From the NCBI RefSeq assembly GCF_002878395.1, contig NC_061121.1:18657993-18721992 (forward strand): a stretch of 64,000 nt of DNA, in the 5' to 3' direction. Positions within the stretch are counted from its first letter, which is position 1; every line of letters begins with the position of its first letter. The notes under the pieces were generated by a model. It was given only the letters and a program-made list of their open reading frames with translations, did no database searches and was not told where the DNA came from. The position numbers were made by a program, and so were the translations under genes. This document shows positions 35,541-46,879 of this stretch, piece after piece. Source of the stretch: Capsicum annuum. Its lineage: Eukaryota > Streptophyta > Magnoliopsida > Solanales > Solanaceae.

Positions 35541-36237
35541 GGGATGGTCCATGAATCAATGGAACTATCTGAGTTCCTCACTTGAGATAGACGACTATAC
35601 CACACAGTCCTAATTTCTGAATATTGATACTAAAACTGAAACTGTGGGAAGTAGTTACTTAACCGACATACCCCGACCTACCACAGGTGGGGTCCAACCT
35701 GTGACCCCAGCTAGAAGGGTGTTAATACAGTGCCAAGGGTAAATACCTCTCTAGTCAAGCCTCTCTAATGGGATGACCCTTGTAGGAAGTCAACCTAAGG
35801 CAATACAATAGTCAAACCTCCCATAGGTAATAGCCTATACTGATGGGGACTCCTGCATCCTGCACTGGCTTTGCAGTTCTGGAGTTCAGGGATTTCTCCT
35901 AACGACTCGGCCTCTCTGAAGAGGAGCCTCCATCCTTAAACTCACTCGGTACTAGTTTCTACTCCCAACTGAAAGAATCTGAACTAATTCTCAACTGAAC
36001 ACAAACTGAGCTAAATCTGACACTGAGCATATTTCTCAAATGATCCAACTGAGTTAAGCTGAATTCACATAGTTTTTTTATCTGATGGCATACTACTGAA
36101 TCATGGTATTGGACTGACGATACAAAGTTGAATATATTACTCGATCACCATCGAGGCCAGAACTGAACACTGGAATATTATAATATCTGAGTTGAGTACA
36201 ACACTAAGGCTAGATTACTAGTGATACAGGGATTACC

Positions 36238-36283
36238 GAGGTTACTGAGATTACTGAGATTTCTGAGATTTCTGAGATTTCTT
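36238..36283. repeat. 9-bp minisatellite (GAGATTTCT)n
   Basis: About five consecutive 9-bp units: GAGGTTACT, GAGATTACT, then three GAGATTTCT. The first two are variants. It lies in the solo LTR. Confidence 0.9.
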
Positions 36284-38151
36284 AAGTTCTATAACTGTCT
36301 AAGGATACAGAGTTCTGTAGTTCACTAATTTCTAAGAGTCATGGCTCGACTGGAATTATCGTGAAACTAAAATGGGCTCTGGATAACAGCTCTATTATCG
36401 GGTATAAATACCCCCAGGACTTGATAACATAAAACAAAGCATAATCATTCCTCCATTATCACAATCATCCATTCATCATTATCATCACAATCATTCAGTC
36501 ATCATCACAATCATTAAGGCACCTCTTTACACAATTAGGAATCATAATATACATTCATCCTCATAATCATTGAGATATCACTTCAAACATTTAGGGATCA
36601 TAAACATTTATCCATCATCACAACCATTAAGGGGTCACTTTGAGCATTTAGGAATCACCAACTTATACTAGCATAGGGGCAACATGCTACTAGACTATAC
36701 CCCATCCAACAAGGTCTTAAATCAAGTACTTCACACCTATATCCATCTTGACACGTATTTGGATATCACATGATTTGGGGAAACTTCATACTATTAGATC
36801 ATAACTTATTCATTAAGCCCTTGATATGTACTAGAGACATAGCATGTATCAAAGGGCACATAATTGAGAAAATTACTACTATCACACCTCCACTTGTTCA
36901 CTACGGTCCTTCAACATACACTAGACATGCATGGGTTCACACTTACTTGGTGATTTCATACTATCATGGTACGAATCATTCACTAAGGCATTTCATGATA
37001 CACATAGTTCTCAAAAGCTTATATAAGGAGAGGAGTGCATATAACAACATGCCATACGTCCATCGACCTAGCTTCACGAACATTTCATCAACAACTATAA
37101 CACATAACAATATCTTAGAAGTCATTATTTTCATAAGGGTGTAGCATGCATTTGTCATTTAGGTCACAATTTAACTATAATGACCCAATCACCCATCATG
37201 AACAACCAAATTTACATGTTTCCAACTCATATAATATCATAGATTCATACAAACCACGTGAATATTCTATCTTGGAGATCATTCAATATCAACAACAAGT
37301 ACATAATCCATTTACCACACAAATACCACATAATAAGTCCAAGGATTGATAATCTTGTAGACAAACATGAATCACAACTCAATCATAGAACGAACATCAA
37401 TTTCAACACACAAGAATCATTAAAATTCATAAACATAAAATCTTTGAGATTTAGAAAAGGGTTACTTGAGTTTCTTGGATGAAAAGGATCAAATAATCAA
37501 TATCCACATACCTTGGGAAAACACTTTTCTTGAAGGCTCTTGGAAGTATTCTTGATTTTTCTCTTGATTTTGCTTAAAGAAGGAAAGGGGGATTTGATTT
37601 GGAAACCCTAGTTTTTTTAGTGGAAAGAGAGAAAATAAAGCCAATTCTCATGTAAAGGGGTATATATATGGGTTGGGGATAAGGTGAAAAGACCAAAAAT
37701 CCCTCGGAAAAATTATTGAAAATTCCCTGATTTTTCATGCTGGCACGACGCGCCATAATCGCGCCAGCCCACTGGAACTTGGACAATTGGGAAATGGTAC
37801 AACAGCGCGATGCGGTGAGGGTCACTTTGCCATCTTGGTGCGAACTGGAACTTCACCGTGACATGAAGGGATTGCAGAGGTTCACTGGAATTTGATGATT
37901 TCCATTTTTGCGAGCTCCGCGATGCGCCAGAGTGCCATATGTCACACTATCTCACTAAAATGGCTCTAACTATTCACCCGAGTGTCTGATTTGGGTGAAC
38001 TTGGTATCGATAGAAAGCTTGTTCAATGCTCTACATGAATCAGTTTATTTCACACTTTGGTAGATATTTTTGAAACTTTTAGACTTAGATTTCTACTTTA
38101 CTGAATACGCTCTAAGGCTCAGACTGGAAGAGGACTTTGCGGGGTATCACA

Positions 38152-38725
38152 TTTTGCCAAACAGTTTGCTGCTGTAGTGGACAAGAGAATCAAGGCTGCC
38201 CTTGAGCCTTTTGTGACTTTGCCTGAGCGGGTTGCATATTTAGAGAACCGATTCAATGTATGGGAAAAACAAATGTCCAGGGCTGATCTTGCTAAATTCA
38301 GAGCAACATTGGACAAGGTAAAGGCCGATGTTGGGGTATTGCAGTAGCACCAACTTATGATGCACACAGGTCAGGCTGTGGATGAATATGAGAAAGAAAT
38401 TCCAATACTTGACCTCACTGAAGATTCACCAAATAAAAAGAGTAAAAAAGAGGGAAAGAAGGGAAAATATAAGAGAAGAACTGGACAGTGAGGAAGAAAG
38501 AAGAGTGATAAAAAAAGGCAAAAAAGAAGGCCAAAAAAGAGGAGTTGAAAAAAAAGAACGGAATCCCTAGCTGATAATGAGAGATGGGAGGCAGCCATTC
38601 GAGCGAGAGAAGCCGGTTCCTCTACTAGTAGGACATCAGTATCAGAACTGAGAAAGTCTCCAAAGGAAGAGAAGGCAGCTGAAGATGCAGCAGCAGGGTC
38701 AAAGACCCAGGATCCATATGCTTGA
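38152..38725 (+). pseudogene. ORF3 C-terminal part, element B
   Basis: It continues ORF3 after the TTTTG duplication. The first 60 residues look alpha-helical with heptad character (AAVVDKRIKAALEPFV, ERVAYLENRF, KFRATLDKVKADVG), like the coiled-coil end of the Transposase_32-type proteins. A Lys/Glu-rich tail follows (38,435-38,560), with frame breaks and a stop at 38,346. The end is ...DPYA then TGA at 38,723-38,725. The antisense frames here (38,119-38,598) are shadows. Confidence 0.65.
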
Positions 38726-38835
38726 TTGTCTCCAGGTATACCCTAACTCTTAGTGCAGTTTATTTTTTATTTTAAGTTGAGGGTGTAGGGTAGGTTGTTG
38801 TTGTAGCATATTTTGTAGATAATTAGGAGTAATAT
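38726..38835 (+). other. 3' UTR of element B, first part
   Basis: Post-ORF3 non-coding sequence starting TTGTCTCCAGGTATACCC; element C has the matching AGTCCAGGTATCCCC (minus, near 50,140). It contains the PPT-like motif AAGTTGAGGGTG at 38,774-38,785 followed by TAGGGTAG and a GTTGTTGTAGCATA block shared with element C (50,060-50,080). It is cut by the solo LTR at 38,836. Confidence 0.75.
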
Positions 38836-41311
38836 TGTAATACCAGTGCTTGTTCTTAGCTTGAAAATCATCTCAAGGATGTTAGAACTTGCTTATAAAT
38901 AAGAATTCATTCTTATATACGTGGTATATCCATAATTTTCACTTCCTATCATGTGGTAAATTGAATAAGATTTCCATCGATATATAATTCGTCCACATTC
39001 ATCACCTGAGCGAAGAGTTAGGGCTTTTTGGTGAGACAGTGTCTGACCTGAGCATTCGGCGCATTACGAGGGTAGCACAAATTACAATTGTCAAATTATA
39101 GTATTGCTCCGCGATACTGGCTCTTTACTCCATGGTTCCAGGTCTTAAAGAGGGGGGCAATGCGATGGCTCCACGTCACACCATCCCTCCATTTTCCAAT
39201 TGTCAATTTCCAGTGACACGATGTGATAAGGTCGTGTCACGCCAAGGGCCCAATTCGGGAAATTTTTTGAAAACTTAATAACATGTCCAAAGTTAAAAGG
39301 GTCAATTTCCCCACCCTATATAAACCTTATTAAACGAGATTTAAACTCTAATTCAGGAACTTACACTCAATTTCTTTCAAAAACTTTCAAGAACAACCCC
39401 TAGGGTTTTCATAGAAGATTTAATTTCAAGGGAATTTCATCGTCAATCTTCACAAAATCATGAAGTAAGGTATGCATAGTGTTCATTCATGGACCCCTTT
39501 TGTCCATAAAGTCTAAGAATCCCTTTTCTAAACTCAAGTATGGATTCTCTATCTGTTTTCATGATTTGGATGCTCATGTTCATGTTGATAAATGTAAAAT
39601 TGGACTTTACTCCATGATTGTTGAAAATTTCTATGTGGGCTTAATTACTATAGCCATATATTCATGTAACCCTAAGATTTAAGCCCTTGAATGATGAAAT
39701 TAGATTTAATAATGATATTTACATGTATCATGCCAGCAATATGTTTGATTAAATGCCCAGATTAAGGAATATTGTTTAACTAGCAGGATACCTTGAAATC
39801 CTTATGCATGTACAAGTTTATGCCAATTACATGTTTGATGAAATGCTCTTATGAATGTAGTATGTGTTATGATGCTAGTCCAGTCTTCAAAAAATCATGC
39901 TATGTCAGTTTCCATCTATCGATTCCTAAGGGTACTTGTACCCAAAAAATTAGCTATGTGCCTAGAGCCATATCATGTTTTCACAATACCCTCAGTTCAG
40001 CTATGAACTCTTAGACTTCACATAGTCTTATGACTGAGGAAACATCTCCATGATCTTATGACTCAGTTAGTTGTCAGGTATCAGTAGTATTTTATCAGTC
40101 AGTGGAACTCACTAACTTTGCTCATTATCAGTTTAGTAAATCATGTTAATTGTCCATTCAAATAAGAGTAGGGATTAGCACTAAGTGAACCCAAGAATCG
40201 GAACTCACCTATTATATAAGGGTGTGATTCTTAGAAGCAATCCTTATATTCCAGAACTATGTATCTAGCATAGGTTGAGATTTCATAGCCTGCTATATGA
40301 GTGTAGATGAGGTGGCTTAAACTTTTATATAAGGGTTCCCACCGTTCTCACTAGAGTTACTTGTTATATGAGGGTTGCTCACATGTTGTCCATACTAGTG
40401 GCGCGGTATTGACATCCTTCCAATCAGGGTATAGATTGGACCCCAGCTTAGGTATTATAGCATTTTTGGGGCATGTTGGTTAAATACTACTTCCCATAGT
40501 TTCATTATACAGAATCAAGACTATCAAACTAAGTCAACTCGACACAGTACGGAACTCAGGTAGTACAGTCAGATTCAGGACTATCAAGTACAGTTACCCA
40601 TGTTATCAGTCTTATTCAGACACAGTCTATCATGTTATCAGTCATATCAGTTGCTAGTATGTCATGTTATCAGTATTGGGACACAGTAAATCATGATATT
40701 ACGTTGTCAGTTATAGTTACAAATTTAAGCATGTATTCTCACGTTAAAGTTAGATAGTCAGTTAGCATTATACATGTATGTAAACCATTGTATTTAGCCT
40801 ATCTCACATGTATACACAGTACATATGGACTGACGCATTCACGCAATAGTTCTTTATTTTATGTTATACCATAGGTTCAGAGACACGTGCTCCAGACCAG
40901 CAGTAGATCCCAATTTTCAGCAGCTAGAGTCAGAAGTGAGTCCTCATCCTTCGAGGATATGATTATTATTTATTATGACATAGATTAGCTTATTAGCTGG
41001 AGTTAGTTGGGTCCTGTCCCATCAAATCCTTATTTAAATTATTCAGACAGCTAGAGGCTTTGTGACTATTACAGTATTATCATATTTAGACTTCAATTTT
41101 GTTTTGGTATTGTGATATCGCTACTTTCAGAAATTATCATTTTTCAGATTATGTTCAGCTGTGAACCTTATGGCCTTTCAGTGTATGTTTCTGTATTTTC
41201 ATGTTATGTTATGCAGTATACAGGTACAGATATCAGTCATGGGTTAACTGGTGGTCCTTCGGGGTCATGAGCATCGTGTAGCATTCTGGTTCAACAAATT
41301 GGGGCATTTTA
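38836..41311 (+). mobile_element. Plus-oriented degenerate solo LTR
   Basis: The LTR starts TGTAATACC at 38,836; its end is decayed (GGGGCATTTTA at 41,301-41,311 where ...CATTACA is expected). Flanking 5-mers AATAT (38,831-38,835) and AATAC (41,312-41,316) form a one-mismatch duplication, and element B's 3' UTR continues on both sides as judged against element C. A TATA box (TATATAAA, 39,317-39,324) is in the plus orientation. The text 'gcgaagagttagggc' (39,010) is the reverse of the U3 block in the other LTRs, and 'gttaactggtggtccttcgg' near the end matches the 34,302 LTR reversed. Frames inside (39,479-40,014, 41,251-41,463) are not genes. Confidence 0.75.
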
Positions 41312-42588
41312 AATACAAGCACTTGAGGCAGTTATCTTGTTTTGTGATTTTTGAGTACCTCTCCATTGGTCTAATATGTTGTTTACTGTGTGAATTGCAT
41401 CCATTTATGACCACGGTGTATTTTTTTGTGGAATTAGTCTGGCAACTGAATAACCTTTGTTAAACAAGTGCATAAATTGGATAAGTAGTGATATGCGAGA
41501 TACTTATGTGTCATATGTGTGTAAGGTCTTACTCAGTTCCCATTGTGTGTTGAATATAGAACTTACCCTGTTAGTATTACCATGGTCATAGAATAGGAGT
41601 TAGGAAAAGATCATAGGCTATTTTTTATTTTAGCCCACTTTAGCCAAAATGACCTTCCCTAGGTGCATAATATCCCTTGATCCCTGTTTTGAGCCTAATT
41701 AGCCTATTTCTTTCTGCGACACCTCTCACCTTCCCGTTTACATCACAATGAACCTGTTTTGGCCCTAGTCCTCCTTGGACACTGTGCACCTTGACTTAGG
41801 CAAACAACCTAAGTTGAAGGTGGCTATCATAGGGGTACATGATGCAAAATAAGTATAAAGAGAGGAATAATAAGATAAAAGAATTACAAAAAAGTTGAGT
41901 GTGGTGAAAAAGGAATAAAAAAAGAGAAATATGTGTAAAAGATGATAAAAAGATAATATGATAATTGAAAAGGCCGCATCCATCTTGTGCATGTATGATC
42001 AATAAAAGAGAGAAAGAAAATAAGGTGGAGAGTTGAAAGCCTAAGAGTTTTGTGTAGTATCAAAGAGGCATAGTCACTCTAAAATATCCATGAATACCTT
42101 ACCAGTACCTGGCCTACGTTACAAGCTTAAGAAAAGCCCTATAGTTATCCTAACTGACCTTTCTGAAGACTTGGGTACTGACTATAAGGGCAAGCCTATG
42201 GAATTTTACATGCAATGTTTGGAACTTCATTTTGAGAGTGAATCTTGTGATTATCACTATATTTATGTATGTGAATTCTGATATGAGTGAAAAAAGGACT
42301 TCTTTGTTGTGAGGGCACCCTAGGTATGTTGCTAATCACTTGACTTGTTTGGATATTGTGTTCTGGGTATATGCTTGGTTGTTATTGCTGTATTTTTTCC
42401 ATATCTCGATCCTTGTGAGTTGAATGGTTGTTTTCAATTGTAGACACAATTTCTCTTAACTTAACTAAGCTTACAGATAGTATATATGTTTTGAGCTTAA
42501 GTGAATAACTGACTATTGAAAGTGCTTTGTGTCGTCGTGGTTGTGTTTAGTTGCTTGAGGACAAGAAAATGTTCTAAGTTGAGGGTTT
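41312..42588 (+). other. 3' UTR of element B, second part
   Basis: Non-coding, aligned by eye with 49,600-50,040 and 48,754-49,600 of element C and 13,351-14,500 of the host. It contains 'ctagtcctccttggacac' (41,765), the PPT-like motif AAGTTGAAGGTG (41,811-41,822), a purine-rich stretch (41,850-42,030) and the true PPT AAGTTGAGGGTT (42,576-42,587) beside the LTR. The frames at 41,765-42,002 (minus) and 42,090-42,281 have no family support. Confidence 0.75.
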
Positions 42589-44081
42589 TGATGTGTGAGA
42601 AAATGCTAACATATTTTATGCTTTTAGCCATGAATAATTGTGATGTCTTAAGTAACTTTTTTCGTATTTGATTAGTTTTACTTTAATTTTGCAGTAAAAG
42701 ATGAGATGCAGGGGAACCAATAATAATGGAAGCAAAAAGGTTGAAATATAAAGCAAATAAAAGACAAGTATGACTGACGACATTCATGATAAGTCGTCTT
42801 CCCAGTGATAACCTATCAAGGACAACTTTAGCCTTAAATAAGAGATGAGTTCCAGCAGGAAGAGTTGATGATATTTTGTGATAGGCTATCAGGATGGTGA
42901 TAAGGCATCAAGGATACCGTCAGATTGAGGTAGAACATGGGAGCTAAGAAGAAGTATTGATGACATTTGTGATAAGCTGTCAAAATCCTAATAAGCCATC
43001 GTCGTCGTAAGCCTTAGACAGCAAGAGCCAAAAGTGAAGAGGAGTTGACGACATCCATGATAAGTCGTCAAACTCCTAATAAGCTATCATGGATGTCGTC
43101 ATCTATTCTGAGAAAAAGCTGTAACCTTGATTTTATTTCTATCATTAGGTTAAACTATATAAATCTTTGTTTTAGGGTTTTCTATTATTATTCCACCCAA
43201 CATTCGACATTTTGACTTTTGGAACATACTTTGATATTTTCTCTCTCTACTCCTAGACTTAACAACACAACTATTTTGAGAGATTATTATCATTATTTTG
43301 GGATTTTTACTTTGTGATCTAATCTACGATTCACTGGTTATTATTCATCTCTGTAAGTTTATCTTTCAAATTATGAATTCAATTATGTGTTTCATTCATT
43401 GCATCATGAGTGGCTAAACTTTATTAACTTGAATTATGGGATCTAGGGTTAGGTCTTGATGAGGTGCTAAGTATTCAAGATTCAATTGGTGGTAGGATAT
43501 CTTGATAATTCTGAAGTTTTAATTAACGTTTATTGGTTGGAAACAGTAGACAAACCTTCTTTGATTTGCTTGAGAAAGAAATCAAATATAGTAGGAAGTG
43601 AATTATCAATAGGGACTCGAAAATATTTTGTTTAATAATCAGTGTTGTAACAAGGTTGGTCAACCTGAGGTAAAATCTGGGCAGTGAACAGAAATTCCCT
43701 AAGTCCGAGAAGATTACGGAATTAAATGCTAAAGTAGGTCAAGAGATATTTAAGCATAACATCGATAAAGATAGCTTATTATCCAACCCATCGTGAGAAT
43801 CTTGAATTACCTGTAGCATCTATCATGTACCGTAAGCCTAAGTGAACATAATTCTTGTTATTTCATAAACTCTTGGTTACAAACATCGAAATTAAAGTGA
43901 CAAACAATTATTTGTGAAATTTACCCCCCTCATTTCAGGAAACATTAAACTATCAATGAATTAAATCACAAACTAATTGAGTTCACACCTTATTCCTGTG
44001 GGATTCAACGCCAACCTAGTTGGGTTTTATATTGAAAACGATCGCTTACACCCATTCAAGAGTGTAATTTGAGCGTTATCA
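42589..44081 (+). repeat. 3' LTR of element B
   Basis: TGATGTGTGAG ... GCGTTATCA, 1,493 bp, partner of 27,665-29,136. The TGACGACATT / GATAAGTCGTC motif array is at 42,775-43,105, the TATA box (CTATATAAA) at about 43,155-43,163 and the GTAAGT donor-like text at 43,353-43,358. Confidence 0.92.
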
Positions 44082-45540
44082 ATAGGCATACGTCATGGCC
44101 TAGGTAGTACAAACTATACTGGTGGTGGGGCACTAGAATTACCTGCTGAATTTGTCTATTAAGTCTCTGTATATGCACTTGCCTCAGCAGTATTAGTCTA
44201 ACCTCTTTGTAGGAACATACCTTCCATTAAATCCGTTGTTTTCCTTGCCTACCGAGCCAAAGGGTTGGTTGTGTCTCTAATCAGGCCCAAATTTGTGGTA
44301 TTCATGGCCTCCAATATCTCATTAATCCCAAGGAGAAATTGTACACCCTCAGCTAGATAGATTTGTGTAATCATACATGAATAAGCTAAGAATGACTTCT
44401 CACCCCGAACTTTATAATTCATCATATCTTAGGATAAAACTCTGCTACATCAAACTCATAACCATTTATGATGCCAACTATTGTAGTTGTCCGAATCAGG
44501 CTCAGTATACCATCACATGTAGTTGGACAAATTCGGTGTCGGCTGACTAATCCACCTTTCTTTACCCTCAAAGTTAAGGGTATGCTTCTTAATCTTCTGC
44601 AAGACCACTTTGGGGCCTTCTTCTACCCAAACTGAGTTCTGACCATTCAAAGCTATACACTCTATAATCCATCTACAAAACCACCTTATCATCTAAATCT
44701 AGCATCCTCTGAGTATTCTTTCTTATTTTTCCATCCAATAGTCAATTTCCCTAGTATTGATCGGAGCTTGATACTCTGGTCCATATAAAAATCTCCTCAT
44801 CATATGTGGGGAAATGTCTACCCGAGCTACCTGAATGGTTAGTAAAGTGATCGGTTCACCACCTTTTCATAATTAACCTTAGGGATATTGAATCTGAAGT
44901 TCACCCTTATACCCTGCGTAGAATGCCCATACCAGTACCTCAATATATTTTCCGAATACCCTTGTCATCAATTCAAAACCATATTATCAAAAATATTCCT
45001 CAAGTTCTAGTATCCCCAACATCCAAGTATTAGTCACTCTTTGCTCTAGATATAACACCCTTTTAATCTTGCCACCAAAAAGTCTAACCAACCCACTATT
45101 AAATGTCTCCTGCATATTGAGGTACCCACATCGTTCAACTATCGGATCCAGGGCAGTGGGAAGTACAAGTGGGAGAGGCAGTATTGTCAATCAATAGGGG
45201 TGGCATCGACCTCTTTTCTACTTTTGATATTTTTAAAACTAGCATCTGTTAATCTGTCATCAGTAGCTGAAGGTTGTGGTATGTGAGAAGGAGAGATAAT
45301 TAGATTCTTCCTCCCTGGGCCCCATGGATGTGTTTCTTCTGGGGTGCAACCTTCTTTCCCTTTTATTTATCAACTACTTTCCATTTTGGGGCCGCTTTAC
45401 CACTTGTTGTGCCTTAATAGGTCACCACTATTATTGGATAACAGAGAATGTTTTGAGCTCGTAGCCTTAGAGCTAGCAATTTTTACCTTTTTGTTTATAT
45501 TTTATCTTGTTTGGATGAATATGCATTTTTAGGCGGCATA
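44082..45540 (-). pseudogene. ORF3 N-terminal part (Transposase_32-like), host Athila
   Basis: The minus-strand start ATG at 45,540 (MPPKNAYSSKQ) is comparable to MAPKGK of element B's ORF3. Across frames the text reads VERCGYLNMQET, VLVWAFYAGYKGE, VDISPHMMRRFLYGPEYQA, WIIECIALNGQNSVWVEEG, KKHTLNFEGKERW and NLGLIRDTTNPLA. The order (FYA-Y, RG--VDIS, R-LYGP, W----W, YPFP-like region, IRD--N) follows the Transposase_32 family layout. Many stops and frameshifts are present. Element B cuts it at 44,082; it continues at 27,664-27,605 and 18,156-17,486. Confidence 0.65.
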
Positions 45541-46879
45541 GTTCATGATATTACACTATCATTAGTAACTATGTAAAGAAAATAAAACAAAAATATGAAA
45601 CTAAAGTTCAATATGCATGTTCTTGTTAGGGTACAAGTGGAGGATACATGTCATATTGACTGGGTAAAACTTGTTTTAATGAGTCGTACGTTACATAGTG
45701 CATGAAAAATTGTTCACTATTCAGCTTATGACTCCACCTAATCAGTCATATCGACAATGTATGACTCATAACCTATGGTTTTAAGTTGATCAGAAACATT
45801 TTATTAAATATCACAACACCCATGTTTGTATGACTCTAAGTTTACGAGTTATATGGTTTGGAAACGACTTGTATAGGTAAGTCATATCCATTCCAAAACC
45901 TTAAACTTGTTAGATTTCCCTGTTATTAGCAGGTACAAGACGCACTACAACTCCATACCAGTGGTACGAGTCATAGAGGGGATCCTATCCACTCTAATAT
46001 AGATGTCCAACTCAAAGTTTGAGTCCTAACCAAATTTCCCAAAATACCCATCCACTCTATGAAAAAATATCATTCATTTTAGTCGACATAACACACAAAA
46101 TTCATACCATATTCAAGTTTATCCCTAATTTCCCATTTTCAACCAAAATCTAAGAATTAGGGTTTCAAAATTCAATTTTCAAGCAATAGGAACTCAAATC
46201 AAGTTAGAAGACACCCCTAGATAAAAGTTCATCTTGAAATAACAAATATTTGTGTTAAAAAGAACTACTTGAATTGAGAGGATAATATATTTCTCAATTT
46301 TCCACTTTCTTTTCTCCAAATTCTTAGTTTAATTCGTGCAAAATGGAGAATTTGCGCAAGGTGGCAGTTGATTTTATCTCTGTTCAAGTGATTTATTTGA
46401 CTTAGGAAGCTTGAAATCGGGCATAAATGGAGTTTAGTAAATTTAGGGTATCGGGTATTCGAATTGGTGCCCTATTTCTTTTTTAAATTCAAGTGCTGGG
46501 CCAGCTTGACCCGGGGTCTCGACCTAGTAAGCATGGGTACGAGTTGTCTATATGACTCATACCCAGGCTTATGGGTCATTTCTTTGACTAGTATAGACCT
46601 GGAAACTTACCTGGACTCTGTAGTAGATATGACTTAAGATGACGAGTTGTACCTTGAGAGTACGAATTGTTCTAAGAGTTGTATTAATTCTAGAAACTTC
46701 TATCCGATTTTGAATTTTCTTCCAGGTCCAAACGACTCCCACCCATGGGTCATTCCATCTAGATGCAACTAATAAAGAGTCTGTATTATAAAAACTTTTT
46801 CAACTTCAACACTTCTTAGTCTTGTATACTGAACAAACATATTACCCTATAATTAAATAAGTACAAAAACATGGGTTGC
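45541..46879 (-). promoter_or_regulatory. Host Athila region upstream of ORF3, LTR-like motifs
   Basis: No gene. It begins (minus) with post-pol text GCAACCCATG at 46,879. It holds many copies of ACGAGT(C/T)GT / ATGACTCAT-type motifs: near 45,680, 45,760, 45,835-45,855, 45,880-45,900, 45,965, 46,540-46,565, 46,630-46,675. The same motif type fills the U3 part of the host LTR (12,715-13,185) and is rare elsewhere in the window as far as I see. A role as ORF3 promoter is inference. Confidence 0.5.

Larger units (their letters stand above)
34302..38151 (-). mobile_element. Solo LTR with perfect 5-bp duplication
   Basis: Plus view TGTAATGACCCGAG ... GGGGTATCACA, 3,850 bp. TTTTG stands immediately on both sides (34,297-34,301 and 38,152-38,156), a perfect target duplication, so this is a solo LTR left by LTR-LTR recombination of a chromovirus-type element. 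Minus orientation follows from similarity of its ends to the LTRs of element A. A minus-strand TATA-like run (ATATATATA) is at about 37,661-37,669. ORF3 of element B continues in the same frame after it. It contains a higher-order tandem repeat. Confidence 0.92.
27665..44081 (+). mobile_element. Element B: Athila with ORF3 but no pol
   Basis: Two LTRs of about 1.47 and 1.49 kb flank tRNA-Asp PBS, gag, protease, a post-pol region, ORF3 and 3' UTR on the plus strand. RT, RNase H and integrase are absent: protease text ends at about 31,671 and post-pol text (AAATCAAGCACT, GGGAAGCAACCC) starts by about 31,700. Two solo LTRs (34,302-38,151 and 38,836-41,311) inserted later; without them the element is about 10.1 kb. 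Flanking 5-mers GAAGG and ATAGG share only the last three bases, a weak duplication. The LTR copies differ at roughly one base in ten in the first 200 bases. Confidence 0.88.

Noticed and set aside
32862..38725. ORF3 as part of a DNA transposon, as the family name Transposase_32 suggests
   Set aside because: No terminal inverted repeats and no DDE transposase motif are seen; it lies between protease/post-pol text and the 3' LTR of Athila elements in two independent copies.
27660..44086. A clean target-site duplication for element B
   Set aside because: GAAGG and ATAGG agree at only three of five positions; the insertion call rests on LTRs, PBS, PPT and host continuity instead.
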